A program made the position numbers and the translations under genes. Below, in pieces: positions 12,531-26,700 of a stretch of 64,000 bases of DNA; within the stretch, counting starts at the first letter, position 1; the number at the start of each line of letters is the position of its first letter. Location of the stretch: NCBI RefSeq assembly GCF_964340395.1, contig NC_135549.1, forward strand, positions 27,525,095-27,589,094, given 5' to 3'. The DNA comes from Glandiceps talaboti. Taxonomy: Eukaryota; Hemichordata; Enteropneusta; Spengelidae. The notes beneath the pieces were generated by a model. The model was not told the DNA's origin. It searched no databases and was given only the letters and a program-made list of their open reading frames with translations.

Positions 12531-15211
12531 CAGGTGGCGGTAGCCGTTCCAGTGAGGGCGGGCTACTGACACCGGGGTGGTACTAGACACTTGAGTAATT
12601 ATATATGCGGTGTATAAGTATAGGCCCTTTGCTATACTGTATACAATGTGTGTATGCAATAGTACTTAGTAGCACTGATTCCTGAATCTGGCTTCTTGAA
12701 CTTGAATTTCTTCAATGTTGAACAGTCACTGTAAGTAACAAACCCGGGCTTCTCCACTGTCTATGACCCGGGTAACTTACTATGTAAACGTAATGTGAAC
12801 GTAACGACAAATGATATATATACGACTGATTGATTCACTGCACAACGAACGCTAGTGTTCCTGTACTGTAGGCCAGCGTGGGTCAAGGAATATAATTCGT
12901 TGATCAACAACAAAGCAGGTCTAGGATCCAGGCTCCTTACAAAGCTTTTCAGACACAACTTTACATTTACGATCTACAACTACCAACACTGTCACAAAAA
13001 CAATAACAAACACATGTTGCAAGAACGAAGGAGGCTGCCATGTTGTTTCGGTTGTTGAAAAATATTTGCTCCACCGCTAGTAGTAGCTGACCCGTGACCT
13101 CAGGCCAGGCGAGCGCGAGAACATTTGGATCATCCCGAAGTGAAGCACGAATTTGCATAAATAAGGAGAGACTTGCAACATAGTAAAAAATATTGAACAT
13201 GTCTTGATAATCAATGAATATCCCGAAACAATTATTGTTCATAAACAACAAAACCAAAGCAAAACAAAGCCAAACAAAACAGGTACGATAAACTAAATTA
13301 GAAGTATTCAAAGCTTAATGTACGTACTACAGTAATGAAATGGACGGTAAATATTAACTGAGAAGTCGGAAAGTGTTAAAGGCATAGATCGAATTTAAAA
13401 AACGAAAATGGTGATTAGGACTTGGGCCTAATAAAAAAAATTGTGTTGTTGTGTTGTTCCGGTTACGCTCAATTTTAGAATATGTGGGGTAGGTAGATTT
13501 TTTATTTTATTTTATTATATTTTTAGTGTCTAGTTCAGGTTTTTCATTGTTTTCCAAATGGTCTCTGTGTTGTTTATTTCTTCCTATCAGATGTACAGCC
13601 ATTAGAGATTGGAAGAACAGTTTTAATTGTCTTTTTAAGTTGATAGCAGTTTCCGCATCCACTATTTCTCGTGAGACTTCACAATTTTTGAGATTGCATT
13701 ATTTTTTTCTCGAATACGTAAAAAAAGTTTCGGGCCGAGTAACTGGAACCAAACAGTTATTTTTAAGGCCTAGAATGACTGTCTGATTGTAATTTTTGAT
13801 TAACGATACTAAAACTTGTAAAGTTTATTTAGGGAGCATTCAGTATTGCAGGGGGAGGACCGGGGGTAATCAGGCACTGGCTGTTGACGTAACTTATGCC
13901 CCCCCCCCGATTCCTGTACATGTCGTGCTAAAATTGTGTGGGCCTTCCTCAACTTTCTTTCTTATAACATGACCATCCCCACTGTTTAAAGTAGTTCAAA
14001 ATGTAGGTTAAAATGGTGTCAGAACTGAAAAAGGACACGAGTCCTAGAATCAATGGTAAGGATTTAATCCCACCGCTGCCACCATGTTGAAAGTTTCAAA
14101 GGCATTGGTTATTTCCCACTACTACCGCCATGTGGATGTTTGTGAATTATTCTTCCTCTTATTATTATTACATATTTACTGGTTTTTAAAAAGATCAAAT
14201 TGTAAACCGAAATACATTTCCATTAGGAGGCAACTTTTTGGGGCAATTTATGGTACAGTTATGACAAGATGGTAAAGGACCGTCAATGGACGCCTTCAAC
14301 CCCACACGGGAGGTCTTCTTCGGGGTCTAAGAGCAGTAACAAAATGAACCAATCGAAAAGTGAGTAAAATAAACAAAACAATCGATAACAGAGCTCAATT
14401 GCAATATAAAAAGTGAAAAATGCAAATACAAAGTGATAAAACGGCGTTAAAAAGTGCTGCAAGGAGTGGAACACAAAAAGGATCAGTCTGAGTGGAGATG
14501 TACACATCTAAAATCGATAATAAAAATATGGTAAAGAAGGTTAAAATTGAGGGAGGAAGAAACAAACTAAACTTACAGAGTAGTATAGTGTGTCAATATA
14601 GTAAAAACTGGAGTTAATAAAACAGTGCCCTCTACGGTATCTTGACACCCATCTCTCACTTGGGAGAGTTTCTTTACTTTGAGAGTCTGTTAAAGCAATT
14701 TTTAAACTATGTAAGCAAACATTTTACAGCAGCTGTAAAAGACAGTACCATCTAAAATTAGTAATTAATCATTATACACAGGCCGGGTTGAAGTGTTCAA
14801 GAAAATTTTAATAACGTCATGACATGTACAGTAAAAGGTTGCTATTGGTTCATTTGATTGTCGGTTGAATGAGTACCTCCCATTCATCCGCAGGTGAGGT
14901 AGTCCAAAGGGTCTCCTCCTCGCAGATCTAGAGTTAAGTTTTTGAGCAATTTTTAAGTTATCCGTAGCTTTTCACGATCAGGTAATAACTTCACACATTC
15001 AGATTCGCATGTTACATAAAAGGCGCCCTCAACGATCACTACAAAAAAAGCCGATTTTCAAGTGACTGCGACTAGTTGGGGTGTTAAAGTTGAGACTCAT
15101 AGCCGTATCTTGATACCTACATCTGGACAAAGATATTATCTGGATCGTATCAACAACAATGATCTAGAAATTTAATTACTTCCTGAATATCCTGAAAAAT
15201 TTCTGGAGATC

Positions 15212-15272
<61 letters not shown>

Positions 15273-16997
15273 TTTAGTCAGAATCTGTGAATATCCCATC
15301 ATTTAGGGTGAAAACAATAGTTCAATGTGGGATAAAAAAACCCCCTAAATTCTTATATTAGGCCTCAGATCCCCCCCCCCCCTTCTAACTAAATTGGTCA
15401 AAATTGAAAATTACTTCAAACCACACAATCAATTTCAAATCAGTATTTATTTATTTTTTTATTTATTACTCTTTATCACAGGCAAAATGTGATTTCCACA
15501 ATAATGAAAAAATATTAACAATGTAACTAGACAAGACAGAAAAACCATGCATACATGTAGTATGTAGTAGTTTTCGTAGTGCTGTGAATATTAAGCCAGT
15601 ATATAGTGAGGAAAAACATTACTGGGACAAGCCATTAGCCAAGCAAGTGGACTTGTTATCAAAGAGTACCAATATTTACACATGTGATGATGGGCTCTTA
15701 CATAACACAAGTAAACAGCTGTAAAACCTCTATTCGGCCGTCTGCATGGACTGCAATTGAGGCAAACCTTATCTCCGTCTTATATCAGTTGTTATCAATT
15801 TATTAGGCTATTATAAGTAACACTACAAACTGCTTTAGAGATGCAAACAACTTTTATGACACCCGTTTTCGCCAGGCACGCCCGCGGATTTGTTGCACTT
15901 GGACCGCTAATGGTTTGTGAATGTCATGTGTAGTTCTTTTGTTGACACTTTACTTTATTCTAGTGTCATGAGTTCTTACATTTCTCAATTTGAAGAATTT
16001 TTTTTTATCCTACATTGAACTATTGATTTCGCCCCTTACTTGTGTCACCGGAGCAGATATATGGTGTTATGGAGTTTTAATAATTGGAACAATAAATTAA
16101 TCAATGCTTGTTTAGTCTTTGTCTGTCAAGTTTGGAATCATCAAGTGTTTAATTAAAAGGAATCTTGTCAAAGATGTAGATACGAGCATTGCCTTCTAGA
16201 TAATCAATGAAAGGAAAACTCCAACCAGACTTATTTAAGTTTAGTAAACCTGTATTGGCAATAGCTATCAACTTTAAGCTTACATTTACCATAATCTCTT
16301 GGTCTTGACACACTTATAGCGATTGCCAAGACAATGGTAAATGTGATGTCATCACCAGAGGTTCTGCCCATAAACCTTTGCAGGAAATCACCAAACTAGC
16401 TGAACACATATCAAGTGCAGTAGATTTCCAAGTTCAAAAGTTACAGAAGTACATTCTATCAAGATCAATCAATACAAGTGTAAAGTTGTCGTTTATCAAT
16501 ACAAGTGAACTGTGTATGTATGTATGTCTGTCTGTCTGTCTGTATGTATGTATGTGTTGGTGTCTAGTTGTCTCTGTCTCTGCATGCCTATGAGAATTGA
16601 TATCTACTTCTTAGTTGTTCACTTGTTCATTGTAAACAAAATCACCAATATTAAGCCTGAATCCTTTGTCCCTTTCTGATTGCTAGCAAAAACATTCATA
16701 CCATGCATCATTCATTTCCACCAACTTCTCATTCACTACCAAACATGTAGTGAGTGACACACCAAAAATAAAGAAATTGGCACTTTTGTTTGTTGTTGTG
16801 AAGACTGCACTCAAAGACAACTACAATAATTTAGTTTTTCAAAGAATATTTTATTTACATTATACAGTAGATGGTAGTATAAGTTTTTTTTTTCACATGG
16901 TTTTGGAAAGTTTATATCTTGTACAGTATGCACTCACTACAGACCATAGCTATCTATAGTTTGGTGTACTGAAGACATAACAAAGATAATATACATT

Positions 16998-17312
16998 ATA
17001 CCATGCTCAAGCCAAGTTGAACAAAAAAATATGGAATATACACTCTGGTCGATCTACGTCACGACAACTAGTGTCTATGTCACTGGTTCTCCTGTGTTCG
17101 AAATATGACTCAAAACGTTCGAAATTGAACCATTTTTCTTTGATATTACTGACACCGGTATAATAATGTTATATTTTTCTTCATTTAGCCAGAAAATACT
17201 CATGACCTAAAGGTTGTCACTACTCGTCTAGTGACTTATAATGACAAACACCCTTAGGTCACTTGTATTTCGTTGGCTGAACGAAGACAAATATTGGGGA
17301 ATAACATCTAAT
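16998..17312. repeat. Hairpin repeat family, copy 1
   Basis: The core at 17,178-17,220 pairs with 17,243-17,286 (TCTTCATTTAGCCAG against CTGAACGAAGA, then TGACCTAA against TTAGGTCA). The segment from about 17,000 on is repeated with divergence at 17,812-18,160, and the hairpin core recurs at 38,647-38,756. This is the form of a MITE with long imperfect terminal inverted repeats. Confidence 0.6.
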
Positions 17313-17811
17313 TATGAACTACGCTCGAGAGTGTTAAATCAGGCTAAAGACAGGGTCACATCTACGTATGCCTTTGTCCAGTATTCCCTATCTGGTTATC
17401 TCCATTTATTTGATAAGGTAGAAGTGAAATCATGAATTGGCAGTTTCAATCTAAGAATCAACCTGCTATGACTGGCCTCAGTCTAAAATTCATACAGATT
17501 GTTCTATAACATTTTTTCCCCTCAAATCTTGTGGGTTTTTTTACTTTACACTGACTCTAAACTACTGTTCAGCACAACTGAAGTAAAACATGTTTATAAC
17601 TTAAATAGTTGTCACACTTTGATAACTGCAGTGTCCCTTCTATATATCACCTTCTTCAATGTGTTAACATAAGTTGTATTCTCCGTGAGGTTTCTTAGCA
17701 GATTTTATAATATAACTAAAACAGCTAACTTTTCAAAGTACAACATATTATATCACGCAAAGTACCAATATATGAACGACATTGTCTCTCATGATATGTC
17801 AAATATATTAT

Positions 17812-18160
17812 GCCATGCACAAGCCAAGTTATTGACTTTGAACAGAAAATATGGAATACACACCCTATATCAAGACAACCCGTGTGTATGTCACTGGTTT
17901 CGTGGCGCTTAAAATACGAGTCAAAATGTTTCAAAATGCCACTATTTTTCCGGTTTGTTTTCATAAATTATGCTTGAGGAGGTATACCGTAATTATATTA
18001 ATATCCGATATTTCTCTTGACTCAGCTGTAGAACTATCATGACTGAAGTGTTTTGTCACTACCCATCTTGCGACTCATACTGACAAGGCTCCTTTAAGTC
18101 ACTCGTATTTCCCTTGGCTACAAAACTAAGAAAAATATTGGGGGAATAAATCTAAATATC
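17812..18160. repeat. Hairpin repeat family, copy 2
   Basis: A diverged copy of 16,998-17,312. Shared landmarks in order are a GCACAAGCCAAGTT-like start, AATATGGAATACACACC, TATGTCACTGGTT, a run of CAAAATG-type sequence, TTGTCACTAC and AAATATTGGGG. The two copies lie about 500 bases apart in the same orientation, which suggests local duplication or two insertions. Confidence 0.55.
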
Positions 18161-18539
18161 AACTTTGTTTGATGTCATTGCACTATCAGCATGGTTGTAG
18201 TTTCCTGAGCCAATAAATTGCATATATAATAAATGAAACAAAGCTGGAGGGTTGGGGATAAAATTTTACTCCGACTCCCCCCCCCCCCTCCCCCCATTCC
18301 CCTCCTCAAACACATATCCATAACTTATATGTCAGTATATTGTTGATTCTCTACACTATCCCATGTTCTATATTTTCACCTGTACAGGTTATTCTGTAAA
18401 GTTTACTTCAAAATGATATCTCTTGATCCAAGTTGGTTTTTGATAAATCCATAGAAGTGAATGATGAATGATAACAATTGCGTCTTGGCTACAGTAGGCA
18501 TAGCTGGTTGTATTGTTGTAGGTAGGATTCTTCTATTAA

Positions 18540-20731
18540 TTAACCTTTGATGACAGCGATAGGTCTAAGTTTGATAGCTTTCTTACTAATACCTGCTGCA
18601 TGGCATGTGTTGACAACATCTGTAACATTCTTGTACGACTGGGGCGCCTGTCAAGTCAAACATAACCAGAATATGAATGACAATCAATTTGGTGATTTCA
18701 GTATAAATGTTGTGGGTGAAAACGGTCGTTCATCTAAACCCCCCCCCCTCCCCCTCCCCCCCCTCTCTCTCTCTCTCTCTTTCCCTCTCCCTCTCCCTCT
18801 CTCCCCCCCTCCCTCCCTCTCTCTACCCCCTTCCACCACACACACACACTGCAAGAGACTTTCAAAACAAACATCACCTTCTAATATCAACCCTTACCAT
18901 AACAAAAAAAATAATGCAAACACCAGTCTCACCTCTTCCATGACTAGTTTTGGTGATGCTACTCTCACAGAGATTCCTTGCTCAGCAAGTTTATTAAGAA
19001 CATCATGGTAGTCTAGATTACGTCTTGACTTTGCCCTAGACCAAGCACGACCAGCTCCGTGGCACGTCGTTCCAAAAGTATCTCTCATTCCTTCATCAGT
19101 ACCAGTTAGTACATAACTACAGGTTCCCATGGTACCACCAATCAACACAGGCTGGCCAATAAGCTGCAAGGAACAGGTTATACATGGAAACAACTTTTCG
19201 ATGAGACGTTGGCAGAATGATTTTAGGTGCAAGTAATGTCATGATTATGCCTAGCCTATCATTGAAGGTGAAGGTGAATGGTGGCAGTGTTGACTGAGGC
19301 AGCGAGAAGTTTGATCATAAAAAATAACCAATTCAAATTCAAATTCACATCATTCATGTCTGTCACAACTTTTGAGATTTACAAGTAACTCACCATCTTC
19401 ATTCCAAACTGTAACTAAATGGTGTTGGCAATTCCTCCCTAAAGCCACAGGGTAAAGGACAAATAATCAATTTTGTACTCGCGATTTTCCGGATTTCTAA
19501 TATTATTTTCTGTATATTTCAAATAAAGTTTTAAATACTGTTTCCTCTCAGTGTTTTTTTCTAGTGGTAATACAAGGATCAGTAGATGTTCACACTCACG
19601 GCATAATGCGTTAATTTGGGCAATTAGTAAGTTTGTTCTAGCAAGCTACTAATTAATGCAAAGCTGATAAACTCAGATAAGACATTGATATCAGGTAGGA
19701 AATAGAAAAAAACACTGAGAGGAAACAGTATTTAAAACTTCATTTGAAATATACAGAAAATAATATTAGAAATCCGGAAAATCGCGAGTACAAAATTGAT
19801 TATTTGTCCTTTACCCTGTGCTAAAGCCAAGTGCATCACCACTGTCAAGATCTAACTCCATGGTCATGCATATCTAGATCAGCAAATAACCATCACACAC
19901 GTTCCACTTACTAATCTGCATAATATTACTACCCCTCTAGGGAACAACACCTACATGGTATGCTGACATTTAACCTTAATGAACTGAATATTCATGTATG
20001 TAATTTACCTGATAGTCTACAGGGATCAATGGATGGTGGGGTGGAAATGCTCTTGTAGATCCTTTACGGTGAAGAAGCAGTGTCTTTTGTTTACCATCTA
20101 TGATGTAAAACAGGTGTTAAGGAAATATAGCAATAGCCAATGGTATTGTAGCACAACTGTACAGTTTTTAAAAATGTTTACCTACATGCTGGTATAGGTA
20201 TTTATTTGCTGAATGATTATCCAGTTGCCTATCCAACCCTGTTGTTATCTTTGCAATATACATGATCATTTGGCTGTTGCTATGGGCGTGGTCATGTTGC
20301 TAAACATATTTGCCTACATTTTTTGAATGTTCATTCATTTGTCTATGAATCCCTGATGTTATCTTTGCAATATACATGATGATTTGGCTGTTGTGATGGA
20401 TGTGGTCTTGTTGCTAGGTATATTAGCATACATTTTTTGAATCTTTATTCATTTGTCTGTTATCTTTGTGAGATACACCATCTTTTGGTTGTTGCTATGG
20501 GCGTGGTCATGCTTGCTAGGGGCATTTGTATACATTTTTTGAATGTTTACTCACTTGCCTACCACATGATGTTATTTGACCAAAATATACTTCCATTTGG
20601 TTGTTAAGGGCGTGGTAATGGTTGCTAGGGCCAATTGTGTCAAAATGTTTTGAAAAATATCTGCAGGATAACACATGTACTCGCATACACATGTAGATAC
20701 ACATGCATACATACATACACATGCATAAACA

Positions 20732-20783
<52 letters not shown>

Positions 20784-23700
20784 ACAGTACAACAGCATCA
20801 CCTCCATTAGGAATGCCATCAGTGAATTCAGTACACAAAAGGATATATGCTCTTCAATCTTGGCAATATTATGGGATACATCATAGATTACATGCATGTC
20901 TAGATCATCTGGAGTTGAATGAAAGACTTTGGCAAATGCCTGCAATGGAGAGAAATTACAGAACTTTAATAACAATAAACCGTTCAAAGTGCAAAGATTC
21001 CGGGTTTCATCTGTTAGTTTCTATGATATGACAGGGTTTTAACACCTGTCTACAACACTTGACAAAAATATCTTGAGTTTGGTTTTGATATGTCTTCAAC
21101 GATCACACCTACAAGATTCAACTCATCACCACAAAATCGAATGGACATATCTTAAAGGGTATTGCTCTACAGATGAACAAGCAGACGACAGACAGTTGGA
21201 TGTAAAAACAAACAGGAACGATAAAAATCCACTGTACAAACCGACAAGACAGACGCACAGATTTATGCACACATTAGAACACATGAAAACAACTATACCT
21301 GTCTAGTCAGGAAGGTCATACTAGTTCTATTAACAAAGGCATAATTGCCAGCTGCCGCCATGGCTTTCAAATAGTCTTGGCCTTCAGCTGATGTGATCTT
21401 GGCACACGCCAACTGACGATCATTAACCTCAATCTTGTCTCTCTTCATGGCTTTCTCCATTTGAACTAAGGCATCTGATAGGAAGAAATGAAAACTTGGT
21501 ATATGTCATAAATGTTGTAGCCATGGCAGTGTATGTGATGGTATTTAACACAAAACAGAGGTTTCTTCACTCTCTATATTATGTTAAAGTATTAGTCATT
21601 ATCTGATTGGCTGTGTCTTCACGTCATCTACAGATCTATCAAATCACATCACAGTTGAAAACAAAAAATGACATTTTTGTGTGAATCTCAATTCATGACA
21701 TCGTCAGTTTTAATTAGTTCTGAGTTGCTCATCTTTGAACAATTTACCTAGTATATTTTGGCTAAATCATTCAGCCTTCTGTTATTGTGTCCCAATGCTG
21801 ACTTACCTGTGGCTACTTGATGTCCTAACCCTAGCCCTTACCTGTGGCTACTTGATGTCCTAACCCTGACTCATCTGTGGCTACTTGATGTCCTAACCCT
21901 AGCCCTTACCTGTGGCTACATGGTGTCCTAACCCTGGCCCTTACCTGTGGCTACTTGATGTCGTAACTTTGGCTTTACCTGTGGCTACTTGATGTCCTAA
22001 CCTTGGCTTACCTGTGGCTACTTGATGTCCTAATCCTCGACTACCACTATGAATCATCACGCAAATCTGACCCTTATGATCTATACCCATTTTCTGGGAA
22101 GCATGAGAGTCAAAGATTTCATCCACCACTTGGATTTCAGCATAGTGGTTACCAGCACCAAGCGTACCAAGCTGTAGAATGGGAAAAATGATAAAATTAA
22201 TGAATCTTGGGAATTCATAAGGCATAGTTTCCAGTAAATTCTCATTCAAAATGTATATACCGTCAATCTCAGCACGTATCAAACACAGTGCCAATTATCA
22301 AGTAACAGAACTCAGCATAAAACCAACAATTACACTGTAACATCAGTTTTACTGTAATGTATAGATGCCTGTTATCAGAACGTTGTTTTATCAGTGGACA
22401 ATTAAAACTGCCTTTGAAGGTGCCGATAAGTGTTCTCCTTGTCACATTATCATAAATTAACTCACAAAAAACACACCTGGCCACAGCACATATACACAGT
22501 AGGATTCAACATACACAAATATAATAAACATTGAACAGACTTTACTCAATTTTCAACTTTGACTCTAGGGCTCACATTCTGTGGATCAGTCATAGCACAC
22601 TTACCTGGGGTAAACCACGTTTCTTGGCCCTTGCGCTGACCTTCTGAGGATCTGCTTGCAACATACGTCCATATTCTTCACAGTGCTCCTTGTCTTCAGC
22701 CCATGCATAGCCTATTCATAAAACATCACACTGTGAGACCACATGAAATGAAATCTTTAAGTAAAGTTGAGAATTTGCTAATAAATACAAAATACTCTCT
22801 CCTGCGACATGTGACGAATAGCCCATTGTAGTATACCCCTGACAATAGCCCATTGTAGTATACCCCTGACAATAGCCCATTGTAGTATACCCCTGACAAT
22901 AGCCCATTGTAGTATACCCCCGACAATAGCCCATCGTAGTATACCCCCGACAATATCCCATTGTAGTATACCCCTGACAATATCCCATTGTAGTATACCC
23001 CTGACAATAGCCCATTGTAGTATACCCCTGACAATAGCCCATTGTAGTATACCCCTGACAATAGCCCATTGTAGTATACCCCTGACAATATCCCATTGTA
23101 GTATACCCCTGACAATATCCCATTGTAGTATACCCCTGACAATAGCCCATTGTAGTATACCCCTGACAATAGCCCATTGTAGTATACCCCTGACAATAGC
23201 CCATTGTAGTATACCCCTGACAATAGCCTATTGTAGTATACCCCTGACAATAGCCCATTGTAGTATACCCCTGACAATAGCCCATTGTAGTATACCCCTG
23301 ACAATAGCCCATTGTAGTATACCCCTGACAATGCTGAGGAGACGACATCAGCGAAAATTTGGGATTCGCTTCCGAGAAAATTAACAATAATAATAAAGTT
23401 TATTTAGACTCGATAGCCTCCTAGGTAAAACCTTTTTTTCATGAGGGTCGAGAATTATACAGTCAGACAACATGAAATATTTTGACTCTTTGAGTAGAAA
23501 TTTCATTACTAACAAAATACTCAGGTCAGCGTGTCTTGTTGCTATGACTACATTTATCCTTTACATCTGAATTTCTGAATTTACCATGTTTTTATACGAA
23601 ATCAGATTATTTTCCTTAATCTTTAAATATGTTTTTTACTTACCTTCTCTTAGTGACCAATCCATACCCATTTCTAAGGCTTCTTCAAGGTCCCTGTTGA

Positions 23701-26700
23701 AAAGAAGACATTAATAAATTCTTGTACCACTTAGTGAAAATGTTGCCTGTGCCATTGACAACACCAACATCATGCATAGTTTATACAGACTGTCAAGTAC
23801 GCATACACAGAATTTTAAGCTTACACCATCATTTGCATGTTGCTATGGGTATGGCCATCAGTGTGATGGCTTGACCCTTTCAATGCTTGTGAACAGTATA
23901 GTACAATGTTTTTGGAGTCTGACACAATAGAAATTATTTGGATCGATTGATCGATTACTTGATTAATTAAGTGATTGATTGATTGATTGATTGATTGGTT
24001 GGTTGGTTGATTGACCGATCGATTGATCAATCCATTGACATTAACTCCAAATGCTGGACACTTACCTGGCATTCATAGGGATGACACCTTTGGATCCAAC
24101 ACCAACTGGTATGTGGTCAAACATAGACTGTGCTAGTTGTTCTTTGACGGGTTGTACATCCTGTTCTGTTAGGTTGGTACGTAGTAGTCTCACACCACAA
24201 TTGATATCAAAACCTACACCACCAGGTGACACCACAGCATCAGGATTACTCATGTCAAAGGCAGCCATATTGCCTACAATCAACACAAACATTTTACAGA
24301 TATATGATAGTGTAGTAGTGTAGTGTAGTGCAATGTAGTGCAGTGCAATTTAGTGTAGTGTAGTGCAGTGTAGTGTAGTGCAGAGCAGTGCAGTGTAGTG
24401 TAGTGCAATGTAGTGCAGTGTATTATAGTGTAGCAAAGAAATGTGCAGTATAGTTTAGAATAATGCCGCATAGTGTAGCGTGGTGTAATGCAGTATAGTG
24501 TAGTGTAGTGTAGTGTACTGTAGTGTAGTGTAGTGTGACAGTAAATTTACATATACTTAAAAAAACACAGATTGTTAAGACCCTCTAAAGTGTCCACCTA
24601 AGTTTGTCCACATCTGTGTGCGCTCAACTTTAATACTTACCGATAGCAAAGCCATATCCTGAATGTACATCTGGAAGCCCTATTGATTTATGGACAATAC
24701 CAGGTAATGCTGCAACATTAGCTATTTGTTTTATGCCTGGTAAAAAACCTCCCATACCTAAAAGAAATGAAGATATAGTTATAACTTATCATTTATGTAG
24801 TTATTAGTTAAACATGATGAAGTAAGTATTACCTGTAGTCTTGATTGTCGAGCATTTCTTGACTTGAAAATATCAACATAGAACCTTGAGAGAGTAATAT
24901 CTCAGACCTGGTGGTCTGAGGTATAGCATCAGGTTAGAGTGGATGCATGCTGCACCTTTTGAACTGCTTGACAATGCATTGTCATTTTGCATATAAACAA
25001 GGTGAAATTCCAGAATGGAATCTCTTACCATTATCCATTCAACAATCAAAGACAATAGACAGTTTCAAATCTGCCCTCTCCAGTATTGATATTACCGATC
25101 TCATAGATCGTGCTCACTTGAACACGGGCAAGATCTAAAGGATGCCACCAGCATTACGCCTGTGTTTAATAGTGTGATGATAATCCTTTTTGGATGTTTA
25201 TGTTTACACATAGAAGTAGTATAGAAGTAGAAGTAGAAGAAATCATATTCCCATCCTAGGATACATACATTTTTTGTACGTGACTCATGAGGTACATTTG
25301 TACTTTGGCCATTATGGAAGACATCATAGTTTTTTTCTGGGTTTTGAAAAACAGTGATGCTTTTATGACAATACCACATCCAAGTACTTGTACTATCAAC
25401 ACAAGCAGCAATTCTATGACCTTTTGGGAAGTCACATTTGTACACACACATGTACTAACCCGAGATAACAAAACTTGACCTACCATAACATTAACATAAC
25501 AGAACATAGCATAACATAATATAACATAACATAACAAAGCAACATAATCTATCACAACATTACATTAATGCATGACATGGTCAGGCAACATAAAATATTT
25601 ACAAGTAAACATTATGTTCTGAACTTGATGTAGAATTGCATGCTTTATATATTCTATTACTTACCTGGATTGCGACACGCATTCCTCAGCTCATCAAACA
25701 TTAATTTTTCTAGGAAATCATTGACATAAAAAAGCCCTTCCACCTGTTAAGACACAAACAGCCATTATATATAACCGTTACACCTTGTATACTGTCATAT
25801 ACTCGGTTGTGCACTTTCACACCTTAGTCTCACATTTCAATTAAAATTTACATGATGATCACACTTCTTCTCTCCACAGTACATACATAGTTGTACACAA
25901 GGTAGTAATATGAAGATAGAAGAAAATGATCACAACTCCAAGTGTGGTGTACTCCGGGTATTTGTACGAGTGCATACAGTATTGTCTGTGACCATACTTT
26001 CACAAGCATGGCAAGTGAAAGTGTGCCAGTAAATACTGTAAAACATGAGAGAGCAAATATGCCTGAGTACCCACACTGGAACTCACACAGAATGGGGTTT
26101 TGTTATTTTTATATATTATATTATAGCATTACCAATTCCAGTGAATTTTGTGACGTCATCGCTGTACATTATTACTGATAATGTACTCCGTTATTGGGCA
26201 TCGCGGCCCCGTAACGAGCATAACAATACAAGCTTATTTGTTCTGTTTCTTCATACGACTAGGTATTTTTTCGAAATGTATGTTGTTACTTATGATTGTC
26301 ATTGCCACTGTTTAAAAATACAACGCATTCATGAAACAAATTTGTGTTCACAGCTGTTCATTGAAGTGTATATGTGTGTGTACGTGTACGTACGTGTGTT
26401 GCTATGATAAGTATTCAGCTTCCGGGCCGAACATGGCAGACGATGTTCAGCGCTGTGTATATTATACGTTGTTTTGCGTTTCTCGGTCTACAAATTCACT
26501 GGAATTGGCAAAACAATAAAATAATAACAATAATGTACGCCCTCCCAGCCCATAATGGATTCAAGCAATCTATGCACTCCATAATGGGCTCGGCTGTCGC
26601 CTCGCTCATTATGTCGTTCAAAGTTTGCTTTCGTCCATTATGGGCTGGAAGGGCATACATTATTGTTTAAATAATGTTTATCTGAAACACAGCAATTTTC

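Larger units (their letters stand above)
12531..18539. other. Intergenic stretch between RTCB and GEMIN2
   Basis: I see no exon with family resemblance. The stretch contains a CA run at 15,213-15,269, a TATG/TCTG run near 16,513-16,555, poly-C runs near 13,900 and 18,280, and the two diverged repeat copies annotated separately at 17.0 and 17.8 kb. The GEMIN2 promoter should lie just above 12,530, but no core element can be singled out. Confidence 0.55.
20105..20846 (-). other. RTCB: AT-AC U12-type intron (RTCB intron 9)
   Basis: Read on the minus strand, exon 9 ends in ...GAAGAGCAT and the intron begins ATATCCTTTT, the U12-type 5' splice-site consensus. Near its 3' end TTTCCTTAAC (20,125-20,116) matches the U12 branch-point consensus, and about a dozen bases later the intron ends in AC before ATCATAGATGG. 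Splicing there gives [13 protein letters not shown], which matches the family. Any GT-AG alternative, such as a donor in the TG run, would insert residues or leave the conserved DGK badly placed. The intron also contains a TG microsatellite and about four tandem repeats of 100-115 bp. Confidence 0.9.

Noticed and set aside
20640..20846. Extension of RTCB exon 9 to a GT donor at the edge of the TG run
   Set aside because: It would add about 20 unrelated residues before DGK. The AT-AC boundaries give an exact family match.
22716..23387. A 223-codon minus-strand frame of nine-residue repeats
   Set aside because: It is produced by the 27-bp minisatellite inside an RTCB intron. It is not a CRISPR array either, since there are no unique spacers.
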